The translations under genes and the position numbers were made by a program. From positions 1-21,899 of the forward strand of contig JAQWDG010000009.1 of the NCBI GenBank assembly GCA_028705545.1: a stretch of 21,899 nt of DNA, in the 5' to 3' direction. Source of the DNA: Methanoregula sp. GTDB lineage: Archaea; Halobacteriota; Methanomicrobia; Methanomicrobiales; Methanospirillaceae. This document shows positions 6,675 to 13,188 of this stretch, piece by piece. The notes beneath the pieces were generated by a model, which had not been told where the DNA came from, made no database searches, and was given only the letters and a program-made list of their open reading frames with translations. The number at the start of each line of letters is the position of its first letter. Positions within the stretch are counted from its first letter, which is position 1.

Positions 6675-8039
6675 ATGACACAACTAAAATCTGGAGTCAT
6701 CCTGCTGGCACTGCTGCTGGCAGGGATGGCGATGATACCGATGGTGAGCGCAGCGGATGAACAGAATGCAACCGCACAGATCAATAGTACGTGGAAATAC
6801 GCAGTTCCAGAGCATCATTTCTCACCGGACTATTTTAAGGCAGGAAAACCTGCGACTCCATTGCCGGAATCGGAGATGATTAACCTTATTCTCTCCGAAA
6901 AAACTCTTGATTCATTCAATCAGGACAACCAAGCCGGAATAATCACCATTCCGATATCCTACCTGAACTTGAACACACAATTCACAGAATCGAAAAACTG
7001 GCAGAACAGGTTTGTTGAAAACGGCATCGGCCCGAACGAATCTGTTGTCCTGGTACGGATGCCCAAATCGATGTATGACCGGTTCCTTGCTACATCCAAG
7101 GAGGGCATTGTATCGTTCCCGGCTTCGTACTTCTCAAGGTATTACAAAAACCTCGCAGATCTCGATGCCAACATTCACCCGGACGGTGATGCTGTGAGTG
7201 TTACTCCCAGCGCTGATCCCGTTCTGGCAGAAAAAACAAATGTGTCGGTATCGGTAAAAAAGATACAAGTCGTTTCAAATCCGCTTGTATCACAAATAGC
7301 AACACCGTTGAGAACCCCGCAGGGACCCGGCACGTTACATGGAAAGTGGATATTTTTCAACCGTATGTATACCGATACTTATGACTATTGTATCGGACAG
7401 ATCACACCGGATTCCTGGTCTGTCTCCGGCAATAATGATCAGTACTACGCGCCTCAGGAAAGAGAATATTATCTAAATAATCAGCGGCAGGATGCCATCG
7501 AAATTGTAGTAAATTACGATCACTGGTCAATCTGGCCAAATACGACGATTAATTTATTCCCCACAATCTATGACAATCATTCCAATGACTCGGTACCCTT
7601 GGAGACGTGGGAAAGTTCAGGCCCCGGCATTATTGGATTGGATCCGGCAACTTTCCCTAAAGCATTCGGATACCATGTCCAGATCGTAAACGGGAAATAT
7701 TACATTACATTTGAATTTATGAACAACCTGACATTCACGTCTAGTTATGTGTATAACGATCAGGATAATCCGAGTACTACGTTTACCGAGTTCAGCGGAT
7801 CCTCTGAGTTCCAGCAGATCACCAGTCCGATAACGGATACCTTCTCAGCGTCAACTACCCCGGTTATTGACCAGTGGGTCCACGATGCGACCCTGAATTC
7901 ATGGAGAAAACCCGCCGATGTCTGGCAGTATGAAACGGCGTCTACTGATGATATTTTCACGAATATCTATTGGTTCATTGGTGGCGATAACTCTGATGAA
8001 ATTGGTACCAGTTCGTATCTGTCATCGGCATGGACTTAA
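6675..8039 (+). CDS. Secreted protein of unknown function, rich in N-glycosylation sequons
   Basis: A 454-residue protein with a clear signal peptide (positive MTQLK, hydrophobic VILLALLLAGMAMIPM, cleavage near VSA-A at 26) and no C-terminal anchor. I do not recognise the domain. The mature part contains eight N-x-S/T sequons (NAT, NST, NES, NVS, NTT, NHS, NDS, NLT), fitting an archaeal surface or exported glycoprotein, and a central aromatic-rich section (YAPQEREYYLNNQRQDAIEI) with predicted beta structure. The start at 6675 has a good SD, AGAAGGT, seven bases upstream; ATG 6657 is in frame but less likely. It lies 39 bases after the C39-like peptidase and probably shares its mRNA; it could be the peptidase's partner or substrate, which is only inference from position. 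Confidence 0.75.
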   Translation: MTQLKSGVILLALLLAGMAMIPMVSAADEQNATAQINSTWKYAVPEHHFSPDYFKAGKPATPLPESEMINLILSEKTLDSFNQDNQAGIITIPISYLNLNTQFTESKNWQNRFVENGIGPNESVVLVRMPKSMYDRFLATSKEGIVSFPASYFSRYYKNLADLDANIHPDGDAVSVTPSADPVLAEKTNVSVSVKKIQVVSNPLVSQIATPLRTPQGPGTLHGKWIFFNRMYTDTYDYCIGQITPDSWSVSGNNDQYYAPQEREYYLNNQRQDAIEIVVNYDHWSIWPNTTINLFPTIYDNHSNDSVPLETWESSGPGIIGLDPATFPKAFGYHVQIVNGKYYITFEFMNNLTFTSSYVYNDQDNPSTTFTEFSGSSEFQQITSPITDTFSASTTPVIDQWVHDATLNSWRKPADVWQYETASTDDIFTNIYWFIGGDNSDEIGTSSYLSSAWT

Positions 8040-8041
8040 CA

Positions 8042-8053
8042 CTCATTTTTTTA
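8042..8053 (+). terminator. T-tract terminator after the secreted protein
   Basis: CTCATTTTTTTA directly after the stop codon; archaeal transcription typically ends at such U tracts. Confidence 0.5.
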
Positions 8054-8082
8054 GACTGCTTGTTCTATCAGGTAACAATTAT

Positions 8083-8099
8083 ACTTAATAATTAATAAG
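8083..8099 (+). promoter_or_regulatory. TATA-like box before the chagasin-like gene
   Basis: ACTTAATAATTAATAAG lies about 70 bases before the ATG at 8168. With the T-tract terminator upstream, it suggests that the inhibitor-like gene has its own promoter. Confidence 0.4.
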
Positions 8100-8167
8100 C
8101 AAAAAATTACCCAAGTAAATTGCAGAAGAAGAACGTTTTACCTAGGAATGAAGGATGGTGTAATTCG

Positions 8168-8788
8168 ATGGAAAAATTAAAAATAAACGCTTATTATCTG
8201 GCGGTGCTAGTTTGTCTGGTTATCCTGGTAATTGCCGGAAGTTATTTTGTTTACAATGCGTATCATCCGTCAGAAAAACTTCGCCAGAACCAACAGCAGG
8301 ACCTTACCCTTCAGCCAACACCCGTTACTCCAGCACCGGCTCAGTCAACCTCTCCGGCCGTACCTGTAACCGGTTCCACGCAGGATCCCGAACCACGATG
8401 TAATCTTTCCGCTGCCGGTTCCCGAATCCCTGTTGCGGTCGATACATCCGTTCCGATCCAGGATCCGATGCCCGGAATCCGCTACTCCATTGGAGAGAAT
8501 GATTCCGGCAAAACGATCGTGCTCGGGACCGGGGATGTGGTTGAGATCAACCTTGGCTGGGCTGCGGGACTTCCCTTTCGCTGGATCGTTTCGGTCTCCG
8601 GCTGCGGGTTGGAACTGGTAAATGACGGCAACTATGTGAAAGGCGTTGGTTTCTGGAACACTACGGGCCATTACCGGGCCCGGTACCGGGCGGTCAGCCC
8701 GGGGACATCGGTCATTGACGGGAAATTAGTCTTCAAACCTGACGAACCCGGGGATCTCCGGTTCAATCTTACGGTGATTGTGAAATAG
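8168..8788 (+). CDS. Membrane-anchored chagasin-like (I42) putative cysteine-peptidase inhibitor
   Basis: A 206-residue protein: a short basic N-terminus, one membrane helix (about 9-30, YYLAVLVCLVILVIAGSYFV), a Pro/Thr/Ser-rich linker (about 46-72), then an extracytoplasmic domain (about 105-206). The domain follows the I42/chagasin plan: GTGDVVEINLGWAAGLPFRW matches the G-D-x-V-x-I-x-L...GxxW strand-loop, then GLELVNDG, VGFWNTTGHYRARYRAVSPG and a C-terminal FNLTVIV strand. Chagasins block papain-family peptidases. The usual inhibitory loops (NPTTG and RPWE) are not conserved here, so inhibition is uncertain; this could be a relative with another job. The start has AAGGATGGTG upstream; the frame extends back to TTG 8120 but without support. 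It follows a secreted papain-fold peptidase gene two genes upstream, which makes a protease/inhibitor relationship worth testing. Confidence 0.72.
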   Translation: MEKLKINAYYLAVLVCLVILVIAGSYFVYNAYHPSEKLRQNQQQDLTLQPTPVTPAPAQSTSPAVPVTGSTQDPEPRCNLSAAGSRIPVAVDTSVPIQDPMPGIRYSIGENDSGKTIVLGTGDVVEINLGWAAGLPFRWIVSVSGCGLELVNDGNYVKGVGFWNTTGHYRARYRAVSPGTSVIDGKLVFKPDEPGDLRFNLTVIVK

Positions 8789-8863
8789 AGATGGTGAGGG
8801 TAAGGATCCTCGTTTGGAAAAGTGCGTCCCCAGGAATATTTGGTGTCTTATCCGGATCATCCT

Positions 8864-8893
8864 CCCAAAACAGCCCTTCTTTTCATTTCACGC
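8864..8893 (+). repeat. Dispersed intergenic repeat, copy C
   Basis: Starts CCCAAAACAGCCCTTC and ends TTTCACGC; 28 of 30 bases match copy A at 4158. Same orientation as the neighbouring genes. Confidence 0.75.
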
Positions 8894-9053
8894 GTGCAAG
8901 GAGCCCGTCCGGGAAGAGATCTGCCGTCCGGCTGGGCCAGTCTGGGCCCTTTTTTCTCCGGCGTGAAAATGCCCCCGGGAACCCGATTTCGACCCCCGTT
9001 TTCGCGATTTCGGCCCCTTTTTTTAAGTGCAGGAATCCTCATGCCGGGTGCGG

Positions 9054-9066
9054 TCTCCGACGGAGA
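9054..9066. repeat. 13-base palindrome matching 4368-4380
   Basis: TCTCCG-A-CGGAGA, the same arms as the palindrome at 4367-4381 with a different centre base. Confidence 0.55.
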
Positions 9067-9206
9067 AAAAGCCTCTGCCTGAAACCCGGTCCCCCATGGT
9101 TCCCGGTATGGCCGCTGTCTGACGGTAAGCCGCCACCCGGCAGGAGAGAGATCCGGTCCGGTGGGAGCACAGCCGATCTCGTTACGTGAGCGCCGGTATC
9201 CTGTCC

Positions 9207-9230
9207 CGGAAATTCCATAATCGATTTCCG
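9207..9230. promoter_or_regulatory. Inverted repeat, possible operator
   Basis: CGGAAAT (9207-9213) and ATTTCCG (9224-9230) are perfect inverted arms with 17 bases between arm starts, just before the TATA-like stretch of the gene at 9280. The geometry fits a dimeric regulator site; which protein binds is unknown, though the small possible winged-helix product of that gene is one candidate for autoregulation. Confidence 0.4.
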
Positions 9231-9279
9231 CGTTAAAAAAAGCCGTTGGCCGCGGGAAACTATTTCTCATGAGGGCCCA

Positions 9280-9615
9280 ATGAGAGGCATAAGAAATGAA
9301 GGAATGGTGCCGGCGATGGGACATAAAAGGACAAATTCAGGACGGAGGTATACCTGTGCCCATCTCATCTGTGCCTACCTGCTCACGAACCATGTCACCC
9401 GGGCCGTGGTGAGCGTACGGGACATTGCGCAATTCCATCACCTGTCCCTGAAATCCTCGCGATCGGTCAGTGCCCTTCTGGATTTCATGTACACCAACCG
9501 GATCCGAAAATCCCGGTTTGGTTTTTACATCCAGGGAACAGCCCCTTTTAAGAAAAACGATTATCCCCACCACTACACGATCGAGCTTATCGACGAGGCC
9601 CGGGGGATGTTCTGA
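9280..9615 (+). CDS. Small protein, possible winged-helix fold, function unknown
   Basis: A 111-residue basic protein. The middle part, VVSVRDIAQFHHLSLKSSRS then VSALLDFMYTNRIRKSRFGF, has the look of a helix-turn-helix with a beta wing, but no named family was recognised. A C-terminal HHYTIELIDEARGMF strand-helix follows. ATG 9280 has GAGGG four bases upstream; ATG 9304 and ATG 9316 (with GGTG six bases before) are in frame, and the latter would give a 99-residue protein beginning MGHKRTN. Its stop codon (TGA, 9613-9615) overlaps the ATG of an 18-codon ORF, which in turn overlaps the next gene, so the three are probably translated together. A possible operator precedes it. Confidence 0.7.
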   Translation: MRGIRNEGMVPAMGHKRTNSGRRYTCAHLICAYLLTNHVTRAVVSVRDIAQFHHLSLKSSRSVSALLDFMYTNRIRKSRFGFYIQGTAPFKKNDYPHHYTIELIDEARGMF

Positions 9616-9671
9616 TGAAACCGGCAAACGGCCCAAAGAGAAACCCGGGATACCGCGGAGGTATACCATGA
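9615..9671 (+). CDS. Candidate 18-residue peptide ORF coupling its two neighbours
   Basis: ATG 9615 opens a frame reading MKPANGPKRNPGYRGGIP, ending TGA at 9669-9671. Its ATG overlaps the stop of the 111-residue gene (TGATG) and its stop overlaps the ATG of the 52-residue gene (ATGA), a pattern typical of translational coupling. GGGGGATG about seven bases upstream could act as a weak ribosome site. The peptide is basic, rich in Gly/Pro, and has no recognisable domain. It may be a real small protein, a translational relay that controls the downstream gene, or chance. Its coding region also contains the downstream gene's SD. Confidence 0.35.
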   Translation: MKPANGPKRNPGYRGGIP

Positions 9672-9826
9672 CAAACGCTCTCATGGAGTGGTTCATGGGA
9701 AGGGACGCCGACGATCTGGGCTGGTACAATTTTACCGAAGCCCGCCCGATCTGGAAGACCTGGTGGTTCTGGAGCGGCACTGCGGTTGTGTGCGTTGTGT
9801 TAGTCTGGTTTTTTCTGGTGTCCTGA
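9668..9826 (+). CDS. Small single-pass membrane protein (52 residues)
   Basis: ATG 9668 has a perfect SD, GGAGGT, at 9657-9662 with five bases between, the best ribosome site in this area. The product is MTNALMEWFMGRDADDLGWY, a hydrophilic aromatic section, and one strong membrane helix (about 34-51, WFWSGTAVVCVVLVWFFLVS) at the C-terminus. It is rich in Trp and has no known family that I recognise. The tail-anchored layout would leave the N-terminal half on one side of the membrane. It is coupled to the small gene upstream through an overlapping short ORF, so it may work with that protein. Confidence 0.72.
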   Translation: MTNALMEWFMGRDADDLGWYNFTEARPIWKTWWFWSGTAVVCVVLVWFFLVS

Positions 9827-9945
9827 ACCAGCAAAATGTTCGGGCAGCGGGGATAGCCCCGGTAATGACCGGGTTACTATTCCTCCAACCGTGCGGATAA
9901 AAGAAATGCATGACCCCGGGCGGGCGAAGGGAACCAGCCGGGTTG

Positions 9946-12291
9946 TCATGACGATGCCGGGTTGTCCGTAAACCGGAACGATCCTTCCGGTACCGCGATC
10001 TCGAAACGGGCACCCGAGCCCGGGGTACCGGTCTCATTGATCGAAATATCAGTAATTGACAGGATTTCCCGCGAGAGAAACAGGCCAAGCCCGGTATTTT
10101 TCCCGAACCCGCGCTCGAACAGGTGCAGCCTGTCTTGTGAGGAAATTCCGATCCCGTTATCGGCAACGGTAATAACGAGCCCGGTGCCGGCGAAATGATG
10201 CGATATGCCGATACGGGTAACCGCCCCCCCGTGCTGCCGGGCATTCTCGAACAGGTTATAGAACACCCTGACAAGGAGCGGGTCAGCGTATATTTCCGGC
10301 AGGTCCTCGGGAAATTCAACACATATGGCAGAAGTTGCCATCTGTGATGCGGCGGAACGGATAATATCGGGCAGCCGCTGCCATACGGGGGCTTTGATCC
10401 CGAGATCCTCGTATTCCCGGGTGAACGCGATCTGGCGCCGGATCGTGTCTGCCGCTTTGGATGCCCGGTTGATATGGGCGAGCACGTCCGGGTCTTTTGC
10501 GGTTTCCTGTGCAAGTCCCAGGGAACCGGAGAGCACCGTCAGCTGGTTCATGACATCGTGGCGGGTAATGCCGGACATCAGGTTCAGTTTCCTGCTCGCA
10601 AGGGCCAGTGCAGTTTCAGCCCGTTTCCGTTCGGTGATATCCCGGATATTGCACTGGATGATCTTATGCTGGTCTACCGAATAGACATTGCTGACGAACT
10701 CGACGTCCATACTCCGCCCGTCTTTTGTCTCCAGCGGGATGTCCTCGTACCGGATATAGGTCTTTGTTTTCAGATCGGCGAATGCTTTCTGCGCAAACGA
10801 TTTGTCCCTGATAAACCCGAGCTCCCAGAGTTGTCTGCCAACGAAGTAGTCCAGCGGGTATCCCAGCAGATCCCGGATGAATCTGTTTGCATCGATAATC
10901 CTGCCCGTCTCTTCATCAAGGATCAGGATGCCGTCCTGCGCTGTTTCAAAGAGCCGGCGGTACCTGGTTTCGGATACCTGTAATATTTTCTGTGCCTCGT
11001 TGCGTTCGGTGATATCCCGGATATTACACTGGATAATCCTCTTGTCCCCGACATGGTAGACATTGCTGACGAACTCCACGTGCATCGCCTTGCCCTGTTT
11101 TGTTTCCAGGGGCAGGTCTTCATACCGGATATATCCCCCGGTTTTCAGTTTGGTAAACGCGTTCTCTGCAAGGGATTTGTCTTTTAAAAAACCCAGCTCC
11201 CAGAGTTGTCTGCCAACGAAATAGTCCAGCGGGTATCCCAGCATATCCAGAATAAATGCATTCGCATCGAGAATTTTCCCGGTATCCCCGTCAAGGATCA
11301 GGATTGCGTCCTGTGCCGTTTCAAAGAGCCGGCGGTACTGGTTTTCTGATTTTTTCAGTTCCCGTTCGGTACGGATGCGCTGCTCTTCATGATCAAGAGA
11401 CTGAAGAGCAAACGAGATATCCCCGGACTGTTCGTCAAGAAGCCGGATGATCCGGTCCGTAAAAAAACCCGGCTCGGATGCATAGAAGGTAATAACACCT
11501 GCATTTGTGGAATTCTGTGCGAAGGGAAAAGCAGCAAGCGAACGATAGCCCCGCTCAAGTGCCCCCAGACGCCACGGGGTCGCCTTCTGTGAATCATGTT
11601 CGATATCGTTACAGAAATTAAAGGTTCCCGTGCGGAATGCAGTCCCGGTCGGACCCCGCCCGGCGGGGGTGTCTTCCGTCGATATGGTGATCGAATCGAG
11701 AAAGCCTGTTACCGAACCCGCAGTCGCGACGGGTTCGATGAGATTTTTTTCTTTGTCAAAAAATCCTGCCCATACCATTGCAAATCCGCCACAGTTGGCA
11801 GCAATCCGGCAAATCTCGTTGAGCAGTTCCTTTTTGTCGTGAATACGAATGATTGCCCTGTTGGTTGCGGAAAGTACCGCGTAAAGCCGGTTGGTTGCAG
11901 CAACCTCCGCATCGGCCCGGTGGTGTTCGACCGATGCTGTTATCTTGTGTTCCAGCTCGGCGAACTGTGATTTCGGGTCCCCGCCTTTCTGGAGATAAAA
12001 GTCAGCACCGTTTTCAAAGGCTTCGATGGCAATCTCTTCCCTGCCCCTGCCGGTGAACAAAATGAACGGCAGGGTTTTATGTGTCGCCCGGACCTGTTTT
12101 AAAAACTCGATGCCATCCATGCCCGGCATCTGGTAATCGGAAACGATGGCATCGATCCCATTGGATTTTACCAGGTCGAGTGCAGCTGAAGCGGAATCTG
12201 CCGTCGTCACGGAAAATTTGTTGGTCCGCTCAAGATACTGTTTGCACACATCGAGGAGAGCAGATTCATCATCTGCATAAAGGACGGAAAT
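9946..12291 (-). CDS. Hybrid sensor histidine kinase: receiver-GAF-PAS-PAS-kinase
   Basis: A 781-residue cytosolic sensor kinase. Domains in order: receiver (1-120) with the acidic pair D7-D8, phospho-acceptor Asp52 in IVSDYQMPGMDG, Thr80 in FTGRG and Lys102 in LQKGG; a GAF domain (about 145-300); two PAS domains (about 317-428 and 442-556) that are almost copies of each other; an H box, ITRHDVMNQL, with His578; and an ATPase domain with N box NLFENA, DNGIGIS and ERGFGKNTGLGLFLSREI. No membrane helix is visible, so the input is probably cytosolic. Start: the receiver's SVLYADDE lies upstream of the first in-frame GTG (12249), and no ATG, GTG or TTG occurs in frame back to the stop at 12382. 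The best guess is ATT at 12289-12291, with GAGGG eight bases upstream. The start codon is therefore unusual or lost. Promoter: AAATATTTATTT near 12350-12361. Confidence 0.9.
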   Translation of the reverse strand: MSVLYADDESALLDVCKQYLERTNKFSVTTADSASAALDLVKSNGIDAIVSDYQMPGMDGIEFLKQVRATHKTLPFILFTGRGREEIAIEAFENGADFYLQKGGDPKSQFAELEHKITASVEHHRADAEVAATNRLYAVLSATNRAIIRIHDKKELLNEICRIAANCGGFAMVWAGFFDKEKNLIEPVATAGSVTGFLDSITISTEDTPAGRGPTGTAFRTGTFNFCNDIEHDSQKATPWRLGALERGYRSLAAFPFAQNSTNAGVITFYASEPGFFTDRIIRLLDEQSGDISFALQSLDHEEQRIRTERELKKSENQYRRLFETAQDAILILDGDTGKILDANAFILDMLGYPLDYFVGRQLWELGFLKDKSLAENAFTKLKTGGYIRYEDLPLETKQGKAMHVEFVSNVYHVGDKRIIQCNIRDITERNEAQKILQVSETRYRRLFETAQDGILILDEETGRIIDANRFIRDLLGYPLDYFVGRQLWELGFIRDKSFAQKAFADLKTKTYIRYEDIPLETKDGRSMDVEFVSNVYSVDQHKIIQCNIRDITERKRAETALALASRKLNLMSGITRHDVMNQLTVLSGSLGLAQETAKDPDVLAHINRASKAADTIRRQIAFTREYEDLGIKAPVWQRLPDIIRSAASQMATSAICVEFPEDLPEIYADPLLVRVFYNLFENARQHGGAVTRIGISHHFAGTGLVITVADNGIGISSQDRLHLFERGFGKNTGLGLFLSREILSITDISINETGTPGSGARFEIAVPEGSFRFTDNPASS
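10617..11365 (-). repeat. Tandem duplication of a PAS-domain coding unit, period 375 bp
   Basis: The two PAS-coding segments repeat with a 375-base (125-codon) offset; for example GCTCCCAGAGTTGTCTGCCA occurs at 10821 and at 11196. Protein copies share FVGRQLWELGF, IRYED.PLETK, VEFVSNVY and KRIIQCNIRDITER-like ends. The duplication is recent enough that long DNA stretches still match. Confidence 0.85.
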
Positions 12292-12381
12292 CGTAATGGC
12301 CCTCTGCCGGGAACCGGATTCTGTAACATATCTCCTGTTTTCAGGAGAAATAAATATTTCGCAGCAAATAAAAAAGGGGAT

Positions 12382-12695
12382 TTAAGGTATGTTGCCATGC
12401 AATAATCCGTCCGCGGTGATTCCCCCACAATACCGTCATCTAAGAAAGGTTCATTATGTCAAAACCAACTCTTCTGTAAGCCATTACAAAAACGGCCTTC
12501 GGTAACAATCCGGTGCAGCAGCCGGGAACCGGGGAACTGGTAACCTGCATTCCCGCAGGGTAGCAGGTGTGGGCGGGTTAGTCGGCTGATCGCTCCTGCG
12601 TTACCCGGTATCGTACAAGGGTTTTGGCTCTAAAAAAAAACCGGGCCGGACGGGATTGCTGCCGGCAAAAAGACGAATCGTACCGTGGATCTGCC
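12382..12695. other. Intergenic region with possible structured element
   Basis: About 310 bases between the kinase's upstream stop and the zinc-ribbon gene. A compact hairpin is visible: ACCTGC (12543-12548) pairs with GCAGGT (12563-12568), with a nested CCC-gca-GGG. It is G/C-rich with no tRNA features. A TATA-like CTCTAAAAAAAAAC stretch at 12628-12641 probably serves the next gene. Confidence 0.4.
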
Positions 12696-12845
12696 ATGAA
12701 TTACTGTCCCATCTGTAAAAGGGAATACAAGGAAACGAGCGGGAACCCGGCCCGGCACTGCCCTGTGTGCGGCAGCACGCTTGTCGAGTTGTCGTCCGGC
12801 GATATCGCACAGGTGCGCCGCAGGAACCGGCAGAAGGACGATTAA
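12696..12845 (+). CDS. Small zinc-ribbon protein
   Basis: A 49-residue protein beginning MNYCPICKREYKETSGNPAR, with two CxxC knuckles (C4/C7 and C22/C25) that would bind one zinc ion, then a charged C-terminal tail ending RRRNRQKDD. Such tiny ribbons are common in archaea, and their partners are mostly unknown. The start at 12696 is chosen because GTGGATC lies four bases upstream and the CxxC follows at once; the frame stays open upstream (to about 12624), but that part lacks conservation features. It stands alone between the kinase promoter region and a convergent gene. Confidence 0.7.
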   Translation: MNYCPICKREYKETSGNPARHCPVCGSTLVELSSGDIAQVRRRNRQKDD

Positions 12846-12857
12846 AAACGAAAAAAA

Positions 12858-13151
12858 TTATTCTTTTTTCATCCGGTGGACTTCGGTGTCGGTGATCTCG
12901 TACACGAGATCCTGTTTTCCCTTTTTTAGTTTCTTGAGATCGGTGATGATCTCCTGAAGCTGGTATTCCCGGTCCCGTGTCGCAATCGCGTACGGATGGT
13001 CGGGCTGCTGGTTTTCCGGGGTGATGGCAAGGAGGTCGCAGGTACTGCGCTGCCGGGTAATTTTGAATTCCGTAATCTTGTCAAGGTCGATAGAGAGCGA
13101 GTCCCCGGAGTGGAACACCCCGACATGATGGAATTTCACGGAAACGCTCAT
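12858..13151 (-). CDS. Conserved-looking small protein of unknown function
   Basis: A 97-residue protein beginning MSVSVKFHHVGVFHSGDSLS, with a beta-rich N-terminal half and a helical, Lys-rich C-terminus (LQEIITDLKKLKKGKQDLVY). No family recognised. No SD precedes the ATG; a GCATATAC TATA-like box at 13170-13177 is centred about 23 bases upstream, so the mRNA is probably leaderless. It lies 37 bases after the thermosome stop on the same strand, but the TATA box between suggests independent transcription. It converges on the zinc-ribbon gene with 12 bases between. Confidence 0.7.
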   Translation of the reverse strand: MSVSVKFHHVGVFHSGDSLSIDLDKITEFKITRQRSTCDLLAITPENQQPDHPYAIATRDREYQLQEIITDLKKLKKGKQDLVYEITDTEVHRMKKE

Positions 13152-13170
13152 AGGGCTTCCCGTCCGTGAG

Positions 13171-13177
13171 TATATGC
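13171..13177 (-). promoter_or_regulatory. TATA-like box for a probable leaderless transcript
   Basis: The reverse strand reads GCATATA, centred about 23 bases before the ATG at 13151, which has no SD. This spacing predicts transcription beginning at or near the start codon. Confidence 0.45.
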
Positions 13178-13188
13178 GTGCTGCATTC

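Larger units (their letters stand above)
8789..9279. other. GC-rich intergenic region with repeat copy and possible operator
   Basis: About 490 bases with no credible gene. It contains repeat copy C, T runs at 8948-8955 and 9016-9023, the palindrome at 9054-9066, an inverted repeat at 9207-9230, and a TTAAAAAAAG TATA-like stretch at 9233-9242 that fits the next gene. Confidence 0.6.

Noticed and set aside
8857..9324. 155-residue minus-strand frame across repeat copy C
   Set aside because: It covers the repeat, the palindrome and the start of the 111-residue gene; composition and lack of start signal suggest chance.
10474..10983. Plus-strand frames opposite the PAS domains
   Set aside because: Antisense to the sensor kinase with clear domain motifs.
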